A DNA stretch of 64,000 nucleotides from Xaviernesmea oryzae (GCF_900177415.1 NZ_FXAF01000008.1:186001-250000); one strand, 5' to 3'; positions 52,593-61,191 are shown, counted from the first letter of the stretch. Made by a program: numbers and translations. The notes: a model not told the origin generated them from the sequence alone.

Positions 52593-53299
52593 ACGTGACG
52601 CTGTTCTTCCTTACCGCAGTCGGCGCCGTCATCGCCTGGTGGATGGCAGGCCAGCGGCTGACCTCAAAGCCGTGGCTTGAAGCAAGTCCTGCACAAACGA
52701 CAATCGCGGGCCGGAAAGACCCGCCTGCCCCGGCGGTGAAAATCGGTCTATACGTGTTTCTTGGTGTGGTCGGCGCGCTCTTCAGCCTCTCCATCAGCGC
52801 CTATTTCATGCGCATGGAATCGGCAGACTGGTGGGGCATGCCGCTCCCGCGGTTGCTCTGGGTGAACACCGCCCTGCTTGCCAGCGGCAGCGTCGCCCTG
52901 CAATGGGCGAAAAGAGAGGTGCGGCATGGCCGCATGGAAGCCCTGCGGCTGGCTCTTGTCGCCGGCTTCATTCTTGGTGCGCTCTTTCTCGCAGGACAGA
53001 TTGAGGCCTGGCGGCAATTGAGCGCTGCCGGTTATCTGCTGACCGACAATCCCGCCAACAGCTTCTTCTACATGCTGACAGGCCTGCACGGGCTGCACAT
53101 TCTCGGAGGGCTTGTCGTCGTCGGACGCACGACCGTCAGGGCATTTGCGGCTGACGCCCCGTCGGCGCGGCTCAGGCTCAGCGCCGGTCTTTGCACCGTG
53201 TATTTCCATTTCATGCTCGCCGTCTGGCTCATACTCTTCGCACTCTTTGCCGGGTGGGCGAACGATTTCGTCGATCTCTGCCGACAACTGCTCAGCTAG
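52589..53299 (+). CDS. coxO: cytochrome c oxidase subunit III-like protein (CoxO-like)
   Basis: A 236-residue polytopic protein with about six helices. It carries the subunit III core GLHGLHILGGLVVVGR and a terminal HFMLAVWLILFALF. An N-terminal helix and a polar loop precede the core. It is the first of two consecutive subunit III-type genes, matching the coxO/coxP arrangement. It overlaps coxN by four bases. Confidence 0.85.
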   Translation: MNVTLFFLTAVGAVIAWWMAGQRLTSKPWLEASPAQTTIAGRKDPPAPAVKIGLYVFLGVVGALFSLSISAYFMRMESADWWGMPLPRLLWVNTALLASGSVALQWAKREVRHGRMEALRLALVAGFILGALFLAGQIEAWRQLSAAGYLLTDNPANSFFYMLTGLHGLHILGGLVVVGRTTVRAFAADAPSARLRLSAGLCTVYFHFMLAVWLILFALFAGWANDFVDLCRQLLS

Positions 53300-53311
53300 G
53301 GAGACTTCCAG

Positions 53312-54031
53312 ATGGCGCAGTTTATCCAGTCCCATAGTGCTCCGGACCTTCGGCCAGCCGGCCTGCGGGGTGTGGCCGCCGATTTTTCCTCGGATCAGCG
53401 GGCCTTCAAGACCGCGTCCTGGGGCAAGGCGATGATGTGGATATTTCTCCTCAGCGACACCTTCGTCTTCGGATGTTTCCTGCTGGCCTATATGACAGCC
53501 CGGATGTCGACGCCCGTTGCGTGGCCCAATCCGAGCGAGGTCTTCGCGCTCCATATCGGCGGGCAGGACGTTCCGCTGATCCTGATCGCCATCATGACCT
53601 TCGTGCTGATCTCGAGCAGCGGCACCATGGCGATGGCGGTCAATTTCGGCTATCGCAAGGAGCGCGCCAGGACAGCGGCTTTAATGCTGGTGACCGCGCT
53701 TCTCGGCGCGACCTTCGTCGGCATGCAGGCCTTCGAGTGGACGAAACTGATATCGGAAGGCGTGCGCCCCTGGGAAAATCCGTGGGGCGCGGCGCAGTTC
53801 GGATCGACCTTCTTCATGATCACCGGCTTCCACGGCACCCACGTCACGATCGGCGTCATCTTCCTCCTCATCGTCGCCCGCAAGGTCTGGCGAGGCGATT
53901 TCGACGAGGAAAGGCGTGGCTTCTTCACCAGCCGGAAGGGCCACTACGAGGCCGTCGAGATCATGGGGCTCTACTGGCACTTCGTCGACCTGGTCTGGGT
54001 CTTCATCTTCGCGTTTTTCTATCTGTGGTGA
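53312..54031 (+). CDS. coxP: cytochrome c oxidase subunit III (CoxP-like)
   Basis: A 239-residue subunit III with about five helices. It contains the standard FGSTFFMITGFHGTHVTIG motif and the terminal YWHFVDLVWVFIFAFFYLW, also typical of CyoC. It lies 12 bp after coxO. Why two subunit III proteins are needed is not known; in B. japonicum coxMNOP the same duplication is seen. Confidence 0.9.
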   Translation: MAQFIQSHSAPDLRPAGLRGVAADFSSDQRAFKTASWGKAMMWIFLLSDTFVFGCFLLAYMTARMSTPVAWPNPSEVFALHIGGQDVPLILIAIMTFVLISSSGTMAMAVNFGYRKERARTAALMLVTALLGATFVGMQAFEWTKLISEGVRPWENPWGAAQFGSTFFMITGFHGTHVTIGVIFLLIVARKVWRGDFDEERRGFFTSRKGHYEAVEIMGLYWHFVDLVWVFIFAFFYLW

Positions 54032-54042
54032 GGAATATCGTC

Positions 54043-54402
54043 ATGAGCGAGACGACAGCGCACATACAGGCACCCACGCAGGCGCACAGCGGACAACAGC
54101 ATCCGATCCGGCTCTACCTTCTCGTCTGGGGCCTGCTCTTCGTGCTTAGCGCCTTCTCCTACATGGTCGACTATGTCGGTATCCAGGGCTATGCGCGATG
54201 GTCGCTGATCCTTCTGTTCATGATGCTGAAGGCCGGACTGATCGTCGCCGTCTTCATGCACATGGCCTGGGAGCGGCTGGCGCTCGTCTACGCCATCCTG
54301 CTGCCGCCGCCGGTACTGGTGCTGGTCTTCACCGCCCTGATGGTCTCGGAAGCGGATTATACCATCCTCACCCGGCTCGCCTTCTTCGACACCGCGCCCT
54401 GA
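54043..54402 (+). CDS. small oxidase subunit IV (CyoD/COX4-pro-like)
   Basis: A 119-residue protein with three hydrophobic helices (LYLLVWGLLFVLSAFSYMVD, WSLILLFMMLKAGLIVAVFM, LVYAILLPPPVLVLVFTALM) of the prokaryotic subunit IV type. HMAW after the second helix is a common feature of this family. It completes the oxidase operon, 11 bp after coxP, and probably helps assembly or stability of subunits I and III. A hairpin follows. Confidence 0.85.
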   Translation: MSETTAHIQAPTQAHSGQQHPIRLYLLVWGLLFVLSAFSYMVDYVGIQGYARWSLILLFMMLKAGLIVAVFMHMAWERLALVYAILLPPPVLVLVFTALMVSEADYTILTRLAFFDTAP

Positions 54403-54405
54403 CGG

Positions 54406-54439
54406 GCGGGCCGAAGCCGGCTTGAGCCTATCGGCCCGC
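54406..54439. terminator. hairpin between oxidase operon and DUF2189 gene
   Basis: GCGGGCCGA (54406-54414) pairs with TCGGCCCGC (54431-54439), 9 bp, around a 16-nt loop that itself can pair (GGCTcaaGCC on the minus strand). It overlaps the last codons of the convergent DUF2189 gene, so it can serve both operons. Confidence 0.5.
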
Positions 54440-55249
54440 GCCCATTTCCGAGACGGCTTCCGGCTCGACGACCTTGCGATAGAGATGCCAGGTTGCGTGT
54501 CCGAGTACGGGGATCACGATGGCCAGACCGGCAAAGAACATCACGAACCCCACGACCAGGAGCGCCGCCACGATGAGGCCCCAGAGCATGATCTCCAGGG
54601 GATTGACGGCGACCACTTTCATCGAGGTGTAGACCGCCGTCGCCGCACCGACATCGCGATCAAGAAGCAGCGGAAATGCCACGACCGTGGTGCACAGCAC
54701 GACCAGGGCAAAGAAGAAGCCGACGACATTGCCGTAGAGGATCAGCTGCCAGCCCCTGTTCGTGGTAAACACCTCGCTCACGAAAACCATCAGCGATTCC
54801 GGCCGCTCCGGGCCGAACAGGCTGACATAGAGCGCCTGCGCCACCAGAAGCCACAGGATGAAAATCGCGGCCAGCATGACGCCGATGGCAAGGATTGCCG
54901 GGACCGCGGGAGAGTGCCTGACTTCGAGCGCATGCTGCCAGGAAGTGTCGAGGCCGAGCTCTCGCCGGCGGCTGATTTCATAAAGGCCGAGCGCGGCGAA
55001 CGGACCGATCAAGGCAAAGCCCGACATCAACGGAAACAGCAGCGGCAGCGCATTGGCGCCCGATGTCCAACGCGCGAGGACCACGCCGGCCACCGGATAG
55101 ATCAGACAAAGAAACACGTAGTGTGAGGGCTTGGTCCAGAAATCATCCAGTCCCTGACGCAAGGAGCTGAAGACATCGGCCACGCCGATGCGCCGCACGT
55201 TGGGATAGGCCTTGCTTCTGCCTCCCGCGATCACATGAAAATGCGCCAT
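54428..55249 (-). CDS. DUF2189 integral membrane protein
   Basis: A 273-residue protein with six predicted helices, of the DUF2189 family. The N-terminal KAYPNVRRIGVADVFSSLRQGLDDF (in parts) and SGFALIGPFAALGLYEISRR match the family. These proteins are often near respiratory oxidase genes in alphaproteobacteria. Their function is unknown. ATG 55249 has AGGAACT upstream. It is convergent with the oxidase operon and divergent from marR, so it could be regulated together with marR through the operator at 55440. Confidence 0.8.
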   Translation of the reverse strand: MAHFHVIAGGRSKAYPNVRRIGVADVFSSLRQGLDDFWTKPSHYVFLCLIYPVAGVVLARWTSGANALPLLFPLMSGFALIGPFAALGLYEISRRRELGLDTSWQHALEVRHSPAVPAILAIGVMLAAIFILWLLVAQALYVSLFGPERPESLMVFVSEVFTTNRGWQLILYGNVVGFFFALVVLCTTVVAFPLLLDRDVGAATAVYTSMKVVAVNPLEIMLWGLIVAALLVVGFVMFFAGLAIVIPVLGHATWHLYRKVVEPEAVSEMGAGR

Positions 55250-55439
55250 CAGAGTTCCTCCCGATTTTGCCGCGGCAACAACGATCAGAACGGATACCCG
55301 GCAAAGAACGGGGCCATCGGACCGAACCTGCACGCACCGGCAGTATACGCCCATGGGCGAAACCTGACCAGCGATCTGTGGTCGATGGATGAAAAAGCAA
55401 GAGGACCGGAGACGGTCGATTGAAATTCGCCGGTGTTGA

Positions 55440-55458
55440 TATATCGTGACACGATATA
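55440..55458. promoter_or_regulatory. MarR operator 1 (19-bp palindrome)
   Basis: TATATCGTGACACGATATA, a perfect palindrome around a central A, 43 bp upstream of the marR start. The same TATATCG-N5-CGATATA pattern recurs at 56318-56336. MarR proteins typically bind 16-20-bp palindromes and autoregulate (family knowledge). Confidence 0.7.
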
Positions 55459-55501
55459 AATCAATGCGGCAGCTCAGTCAGTAGCAAGCAGGGAGCAAGG
55501 C

Positions 55502-55927
55502 ATGAAACTCGCCAGGGAAACGCTTTCGGATGCCGATTACGAGGCGCTCGCCAATCTGCGCTACACGCTGCGGCGGTTCATGGATTTCTCGACATCGGCG
55601 GCACAGGAGGAGGGACTTCCGAGCCAGCAGCATCAGGCGCTACTGGCGATCCGGGGCTATCGCGGAGAGGAACCGATGACGATCGGCGTCCTGGCCGAAA
55701 AGCTGCTGATCGCACCGCACAGCACGTCCGAACTCGTCCATCGGCTGGTGCTTGCCGGCTACGTGACCCGCCGTTCCGACCCGGCCGACAAGCGCCGTCA
55801 GACGCTGGAACTGACCGACCGTGCCGATGACCTGCTGAGGCGGCTGAGCGCCATTCACTTGACGGAAGTCCGCGATATGGCGCCGCGCCTCATCGAGCTC
55901 CTCAGCGATCTGCAGAAAGATCGTTAG
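55502..55927 (+). CDS. MarR family transcriptional regulator
   Basis: A 141-residue winged-helix repressor. The pattern is LRYTLRRFMDFSTSAAQEEGL, then QHQALLAIRGYRG, then IGVLAEKLLIAPHSTSELVHRLVLAGYVTRRSDPADKRRQTLELTDRADD (in parts), the canonical MarR core. ATG 55502 follows GGGAGCAAGGC. It probably controls its own gene and the nearby small-protein gene through two 19-bp operators of identical architecture. The inducer is unknown. Confidence 0.93.
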   Translation: MKLARETLSDADYEALANLRYTLRRFMDFSTSAAQEEGLPSQQHQALLAIRGYRGEEPMTIGVLAEKLLIAPHSTSELVHRLVLAGYVTRRSDPADKRRQTLELTDRADDLLRRLSAIHLTEVRDMAPRLIELLSDLQKDR

Positions 55928-55972
55928 AATTCTGGAGAAGACGTCAAACCTCCGCCTGAGGGCGGTCCGTGC

Positions 55973-56251
55973 CTAGAGATTCAGCCTGCTTTCCGTGAGA
56001 TTCGTTTGCCTCGGATCGGCCCTGATGATGATCTTACGCGGGCGCGCATTGTCGCGCTGAACGAGAATGCTGATGACGCATTGGCCGCCATGGATGCGTA
56101 CCGAAAGGAGACGGCCCTGGGTCTTGCTGATGATCCGCTTGACGACGGTATTGCAGTCCAGCCGTTCGGCAGAATTCGAAAAACCGCTACCCGACGCATT
56201 CACCACTGCCAGCATGGTGAGCGCTGCCATAGCTGTCAGAAAAACGGCCAT
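55973..56251 (-). CDS. small secreted PepSY-like protein
   Basis: A 92-residue protein. The N-terminal MAVFLTAMAALTMLAVVNA is a signal peptide or short anchor. The rest (ERLDCNTVVKRIISKTQGRL, LSVRIHGGQCVISILVQRDN) looks like a PepSY-type beta-alpha module with two Cys that could form a disulfide. GGGGAGAT precedes ATG 56251. It lies between marR and the 87-residue gene, divergent from the latter, with MarR operator 2 in the shared promoter region. Function unknown. Confidence 0.75.
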   Translation of the reverse strand: MAVFLTAMAALTMLAVVNASGSGFSNSAERLDCNTVVKRIISKTQGRLLSVRIHGGQCVISILVQRDNARPRKIIIRADPRQTNLTESRLNL

Positions 56252-56317
56252 GTTTCGATCTCCCCGCTGACCGATCACGAGCTATTGTGCCCGCTCGCTG
56301 TACCCCTTTCTTGAATT

Positions 56318-56336
56318 TATATCGCTCCACGATATA
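56318..56336. promoter_or_regulatory. MarR operator 2 (19-bp inverted repeat)
   Basis: TATATCGCTCCACGATATA: 7-bp arms identical to operator 1 around a different 5-nt centre. It is placed in the 149-bp space between the divergent PepSY-like (-) and 87-residue (+) genes, 64 bp before the latter's ATG, so it could control both. Confidence 0.65.
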
Positions 56337-56400
56337 TTTCAATCATTACAGGCGCATCAGCCTGGTCGTGACCTGTCGTTCCTGTCCAGGAGGATTTGAT

Positions 56401-56664
56401 ATGACCGGCATTGGAAATTTCTCTGACACCGAGGCACAACTCAGCTCTGGGGAATCCGGGTCTGGCTATGGCTCCTCCGTCCTGTCTTCGCCGACCGCAA
56501 AGATGGACTTCCTTCGAGGCCAGCTCGCTCAGCGGGGCTTCCCTTCCGAAGGCATGAGCTGGACTCTGCTCATGCTCGAATGGAAATATGATCTTGCGGT
56601 TCTTTTCGGGAATCTGGGCGACTGGATGAGATACATCGATCGCCGCTTCGACTTTCGGGAATAA
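56401..56664 (+). CDS. small hypothetical protein (87 aa), probable MarR target
   Basis: An 87-residue soluble protein that I do not recognise. A Ser/Gly-rich N-terminus of about 35 residues (SGESGSGYGSSVLSSP) precedes a compact C-terminal half rich in Trp and aromatic residues (GMSWTLLMLEWKYDLAVLFG, WMRYIDRRFDFRE). A strong AGGAGG lies 7 nt before ATG 56401. MarR operator 2 is upstream. No signal peptide. It looks like a real regulated gene. Confidence 0.75.
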   Translation: MTGIGNFSDTEAQLSSGESGSGYGSSVLSSPTAKMDFLRGQLAQRGFPSEGMSWTLLMLEWKYDLAVLFGNLGDWMRYIDRRFDFRE

Positions 56665-56794
56665 CCGAAGCGGGTAAAAGCAAGGTCAGGCCGTCGTCCA
56701 AAACAGCCCGATGGCTAAACTTTGAAGCTTCGTCGTAACTGGCGACTTACCTCCAAGCGATATCATTCCGGATGAAACGCTGAAGGGGGACCCT

Positions 56795-57301
56795 ATGAGT
56801 TGGCAGATCTTGGCAGCCGCTGCCGCGACATTCGCCGTGCGGTACAAATCCTATTTGCCGGACCGTCGTCCACAGGAACCCCTCGTGGCCTCCTGTCCGC
56901 ATCGGCTGGTCATGGAGCCAAGACCGATCGAGCCGAGCTGGGTGATTTCCGGCAATCCCGTCGCCCGCGCGGCAAGCCATTCCCAGGCAGAAGACAAATG
57001 CGCGACGACGGCCGTTTGGGACTGCACCGCCGGCGAATTCCGCTGGTTCTTCGGATGGGACGAGGTCGTGGTGATTCTTGAGGGCGAAGTCCATGTGACC
57101 GCGGAAGACGGCACCGCGCGCGTCCTTCGAACCGGCGACCTTGCATATTTCAAAGCGGGCACCTGGGCCACCTGGCGCATCGACGATTACGTCAAGAAGA
57201 TCGCGGTGATACGCAAGCCGTTCCCCCTTATCGTGTCCTTGTACTACCGGATTCTCAATCGGCTGTCTGGTGCGGGACGACGTGTCGGGCTGGCGAGGTG
57301 A
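56795..57301 (+). CDS. cupin-domain protein (DUF861/cupin_3)
   Basis: A 168-residue protein. After a short leader of about 50 residues with low similarity, residues 72-135 form a cupin_3 barrel: VWDCTAGEFRWFFGWDEVVVILEGEV, GDLAYFKAGTWATWRI (in parts). Cupin_3 proteins include (S)-ureidoglycine aminohydrolase-type and EutQ-like proteins, but small stand-alone members are uncharacterised. GGGGGA precedes the start. The nearest genes give no clear partner. Confidence 0.8.
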   Translation: MSWQILAAAAATFAVRYKSYLPDRRPQEPLVASCPHRLVMEPRPIEPSWVISGNPVARAASHSQAEDKCATTAVWDCTAGEFRWFFGWDEVVVILEGEVHVTAEDGTARVLRTGDLAYFKAGTWATWRIDDYVKKIAVIRKPFPLIVSLYYRILNRLSGAGRRVGLAR

Positions 57302-57380
57302 TCCACCTCGACGGAGACTTGCGTCGCTGCCCGGCGTCAGGTCACCGCAGTAGAGACGCTGAAACGGCGCGAAATGCCGG

Positions 57381-59159
57381 TCACCGGTTTGCGGTTGATG
57401 AGACGATGGAGTTAACCGCGCCGAGATAAGCCATGCGGGCATGCCTCGGCGTGAAATTGTGGTCGGCGTCCTGGACCACCGAAAACGTCACGTTCGGAAA
57501 CCGTCGCATCCCCTTCGCATCCCTGCCGAAAAAATGCGACAGTTCCTCCAGCCCTATGTCGCCGGCGCTGTAGAGAAGCGAGACTCGAACGCCGCGGCCG
57601 TGAAGCTTGCGGAATCCCGCAAGAACGGCGCGCTCCCGTACCGACAGGCCTCCGACCGCTTGTGCCAGAGGCTGGACAGCGCGCTTTGCCAGGCGTCTGA
57701 ATATCTCGCCCGCCTTCTGGACGACATCGACCTCGCCTCTCAGGATACGCATCAAGGTTTCCCGTTCGAAGAGACGTCGCCCGTAATGCTCCAGCGTCTG
57801 CACGGGATTTTCAAGCGCCTCGTCGACCGATCGCCCCTCCTCCCACTGAAAGACCACCGGGTTGACGCCAACCAGTCCGACGATCCGCGGATCGTCCAGG
57901 GCGGACTGGAATCCGAGATAGGCGCCGCTGCAGCGTCCCGCCGTCACCACCGGAGCCATGCCACGACTTTCGAGAAAATCAATTGCCTCCCGGACGTCCG
58001 CAACCTGGACAGGATCATAGAGAACCTGGCCCGTATGGCCCGCCAGCGGTGGGCTATCGGCAACATTGGCGCAATCGAAACGCAACGAGCTGATGCCCTC
58101 TCTCGCGAGAGACCGCGCGGTCTCGACCGTCGAGCGGCCCCATCCGGAAAGTCGGTCATAGCCCGACGACAAGAGCAGCACCGTAGGCTTCTTTTCCGGA
58201 CTCTGGCTCAGGGGTTTGCAGACGATACCGAACAGCCTTCCGCCACGGCCGAACCTCACTGTAGTCTCGGCATAGTCCGCACCTTGATGGGTGGAGGCAT
58301 ATCCGGATACACAAGGCTCTCGAACGGCAGTTTCCCTCTGAGCCAACTCTGCGATCCAGGCAACCAACTGAGAGGCGACCGCTTCTGGCACGACCGCGAC
58401 GGTCGGATTGGATGTCAGCTTCTCGTAACCTTCAAACGGCACGTCGAGAACATCTCCGCCGAGCTTGCGCAGATGCGCGGCAAATGCACCGTCCGCCGGG
58501 CGGTCGCTTCGGGAAAAGACGATCGCATTCTTTGCAAGCGCCTTCTCCGTCTTCATGAGATCGATGCTTCGCAGACCGTCCACGATCTCCTGCGGCATAC
58601 GAAGACCGGCGACCTCGATTGCCGCTGCCGTTTCCTTTTTCAGTCCGAGCTTGTCGTTGATTATCTGGGAGAAGGCGGAGAGCTCGCGAACATGGAAACG
58701 GCCCGAGACGACCGGTGCGAGAAAGGCAATGCCGTCTACTCCGGAAATCCGCTCAGCGGCCTGGGCGGCGACCACTGCCCCGACGCCCTGAGCGACGAGC
58801 ACGATACGGTCGCAACCCGACCGTCGTTCAAGGAAGCGGGCAGCCGCGACAAATGCCTCCGCCCAGGTTTCGATGCCGGGACGAAAGACGGTTTCATCGA
58901 GCGCGTCGCCCGTTCCGGGATAATCGAAGCGCAGGCTGCTGATGCCTTCCTGCGCTAGCCGCTCGGCAAGAATGCGCCAGAACTTCCGGGTGCACATTTC
59001 CTCAAGTCCCCAAGGGCTTGCGAAAAGCACCGCAAGAAGTCTTGCCGGCCCCTCGGCCGGCGTGAACAACCCCACCGTCCCGTCAAAGGTGATCGGTTCG
59101 GCGGCCGGACGTGCCACGGGGCCCTCGCATCGGGTCGATTTGGCTTCGATGTCGTGCAT
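57381..59159 (-). CDS. tandem alpha/beta hydrolase (two-domain) protein
   Basis: A 592-residue protein made of two alpha/beta hydrolase units: repeat 1 at about 20-275 and repeat 2 at about 290-585. Both keep GISSLRFD (72-79 and 355-362). In repeat 1 the nucleophile elbow reads LVAQGVGA, placing G125 where Ser belongs. In repeat 2 it reads AGRCSGAY with C410 as the likely nucleophile, as in dienelactone hydrolases, and a candidate His in DADHNFTPRH. So only repeat 2 can be catalytic. Its neighbours on the right are exopolysaccharide-type genes, which suggests a role in glycan modification or export. Confidence 0.82.
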   Translation of the reverse strand: MHDIEAKSTRCEGPVARPAAEPITFDGTVGLFTPAEGPARLLAVLFASPWGLEEMCTRKFWRILAERLAQEGISSLRFDYPGTGDALDETVFRPGIETWAEAFVAAARFLERRSGCDRIVLVAQGVGAVVAAQAAERISGVDGIAFLAPVVSGRFHVRELSAFSQIINDKLGLKKETAAAIEVAGLRMPQEIVDGLRSIDLMKTEKALAKNAIVFSRSDRPADGAFAAHLRKLGGDVLDVPFEGYEKLTSNPTVAVVPEAVASQLVAWIAELAQRETAVREPCVSGYASTHQGADYAETTVRFGRGGRLFGIVCKPLSQSPEKKPTVLLLSSGYDRLSGWGRSTVETARSLAREGISSLRFDCANVADSPPLAGHTGQVLYDPVQVADVREAIDFLESRGMAPVVTAGRCSGAYLGFQSALDDPRIVGLVGVNPVVFQWEEGRSVDEALENPVQTLEHYGRRLFERETLMRILRGEVDVVQKAGEIFRRLAKRAVQPLAQAVGGLSVRERAVLAGFRKLHGRGVRVSLLYSAGDIGLEELSHFFGRDAKGMRRFPNVTFSVVQDADHNFTPRHARMAYLGAVNSIVSSTANR

Positions 59160-59277
59160 CCGATTTCCTGTATGTCTGAAGCCACGTTAGAGCGTCACGA
59201 TTGCCATTCGCCTAAGCGTTTCGCTCAAATCCTTCCGAAGAGGATCAACCGCACCGAAATCGGACAGGAACAGCGGA

Positions 59278-61191
59278 TCACCGGGCCGTCGCAAGCTCGC
59301 GGGCTGGTTCAAGGATCGTTTCAGCACCGTCCCCACCAACCCTGCCGCGCCACACGATGCGCGGTGCAGGGACCCGCACGCCGAAGCGCGGCGCGACCCA
59401 GCCGCCTTCCCCCGGTTTTTCGCCGCCGCTCCGAACCGAAATCACCCCCCGCGGAAACCTTATCGCAAGCAGCTCTCGTCCGTCCCTGGCCACGCTTGCC
59501 GTCGTTCCGGAAACGTCTACGGCCAGATCCGGAGCCAGCTGGAAAACGATCTCGGCATTATACGCTCCGCCGATGAGACGATCGGTCACGAGGATCGCCT
59601 CGCCCGAACGCCGGACTGTGCGACGGTGTATGACGCCGAAGCGTCGCCGGTATCCGTCGTGCTCGGCGGTCACCGACCAATCCGGCTCGGAAGCGGTCTC
59701 GATCAATCTGGCCGTGGCCTTATGGGACCAGTTGAAGGCGCCGGACATCACGCTCTGGTTTTCGCCGGCGATGTTGAGCGTGTTGTGAGCCGGCGTCGAA
59801 CGGAACCAGTTTCGCCAGATGCCACCCGAACCATAGAGCCAGGTGCCGGGGTCCACGAGGACCGGATTTCCGTCCAGAGAGAGCGTCAGGGAGAGCGCGT
59901 CGGCATGCCCATGGGCGGCAATGGAAAGATAGCCGAGGGGGCCATGGTCGAAGGTGAGTTCCGCGCGGCTTCCTCCCATGTCTCCCCGCCAGACGGAAAT
60001 TCCGCCGTCCTGGAATATGCGCAACCCATGGTGACTGCCGATTGCGGCTGTCGGCCGGCCGAAGAAGAGCGACCGGAAATCGCCCTTTTCCGAGACCCTT
60101 CCGGGTTGCCCGAGAAAACCCCGGATGGCGGAGGCAACCGATGCGGCATAATCCGCCTCCTCGCCGAGCGTCACGACGCGTCCTTCGTCGTCGTCGCCGA
60201 ATCCTGCCCGTTCCGGCAGCCATTCGACGAAATCCGCAAAGGCCGAGAGCCTGTCTTCCACAGCCTGGCCGAACGATTGTCCGTGCTGCCGCGCTGCCAG
60301 CATGCAGGAAAGGATGAACTCGGCGGTAAAAGCCGCATATGTCGGGCTTTGTTCTGCGCCGGAGCCATCCGGCAGAATCTGCTTGAGGGCTTCCGCGGCA
60401 AGCTGACCCCTTGCATCCTCCGTCGGGCGCCCGAGCGAAAGGCCGATCAGATATTCGCCTGCCAGTTCCGCGACGAGATGATTGTTGGCGGAGGAAAATT
60501 TCGACGGAAAGCGCGGTAGCCAGTAAGCGCTCGCCGCGAGAATTTCGCCGATACGGTCACGGCATTCCGCGCTCATCCGTTCGTAAACGAGGTCATGCGT
60601 GATCATCAAGCTGATCGCTCGCAGCGCAACCTCGATGCCCGATGCCCACCCCACGCCGCGAAAAGGGGGATTGGCCCTGGGCCAGCTTTCGACGGCGGCT
60701 TCGATCGCTGCGATCGCCCGAAGATCACCGCTCAGGACCGCATGAGCTGCGAGCACCGGCAGTTGCTGGAGCCGGCCGATCTCCCATACATATTTGATGT
60801 CCCCCCGGCCGCTGCCATGACGGTAGTCGATGTCGAAGGTGTAGGTGTCGGCGCCCGGCCAGGCACCGCCTGTCACCGGATCGAGCCGCCAGAGATCGTC
60901 CGGATAGAGCAAGCTCGAATTGCGCTGGGGCCAGCTTACTCCAAGGGCCGCAAAATTGCCGGAGAGGGCCCTCTCCGCCGCATCCCTGACGGCCTCCCGC
61001 TGTTCTGACGATGCTCCTGCAACCCGCTGCTTCAGGTCCGCAAATACGGGCAGGAGCTTGTCGGCCCGGTAATGCTGCCAGCCGTTCTTGACGTGGCGGG
61101 ATATCGTCCTGCGCCCAACCTCACCGGCCCGATGGAGGATTTCGGCAGGCTCCATGCTGCGCAAGCGATTGATGTACCATCTGAGCTTCAT
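59278..61191 (-). CDS. heparinase II/III family protein (exopolysaccharide-locus type)
   Basis: A 637-residue protein. The N-terminal part (LRWYINRLRSMEPAEILHRA) is the typical lead of heparinase-like proteins in exopolysaccharide clusters. It is followed by an alpha-toroid (WEIGRLQQLPVLAAHAVLSG, NNHLVAELAGEYLIGLSLGR) and a C-terminal heparinase II/III sandwich (LSIAAHGHADALSLTLSLDG, NPVLVDPGTWLYG). ATG 61191 is preferred over 61218 because the conserved lead starts there. It is divergent from the GH5 gene. These proteins are thought to trim or remodel the exported polymer; the exact substrate is unknown. Confidence 0.82.
   Translation of the reverse strand: MKLRWYINRLRSMEPAEILHRAGEVGRRTISRHVKNGWQHYRADKLLPVFADLKQRVAGASSEQREAVRDAAERALSGNFAALGVSWPQRNSSLLYPDDLWRLDPVTGGAWPGADTYTFDIDYRHGSGRGDIKYVWEIGRLQQLPVLAAHAVLSGDLRAIAAIEAAVESWPRANPPFRGVGWASGIEVALRAISLMITHDLVYERMSAECRDRIGEILAASAYWLPRFPSKFSSANNHLVAELAGEYLIGLSLGRPTEDARGQLAAEALKQILPDGSGAEQSPTYAAFTAEFILSCMLAARQHGQSFGQAVEDRLSAFADFVEWLPERAGFGDDDEGRVVTLGEEADYAASVASAIRGFLGQPGRVSEKGDFRSLFFGRPTAAIGSHHGLRIFQDGGISVWRGDMGGSRAELTFDHGPLGYLSIAAHGHADALSLTLSLDGNPVLVDPGTWLYGSGGIWRNWFRSTPAHNTLNIAGENQSVMSGAFNWSHKATARLIETASEPDWSVTAEHDGYRRRFGVIHRRTVRRSGEAILVTDRLIGGAYNAEIVFQLAPDLAVDVSGTTASVARDGRELLAIRFPRGVISVRSGGEKPGEGGWVAPRFGVRVPAPRIVWRGRVGGDGAETILEPARELATAR

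Noticed and set aside
49956..54402. Assignment of the oxidase as a bo3-type quinol oxidase because of the CyoC/CyoD-like subunits
   Set aside because: The full CuA ligand set in subunit II shows that it accepts electrons from cytochrome c.
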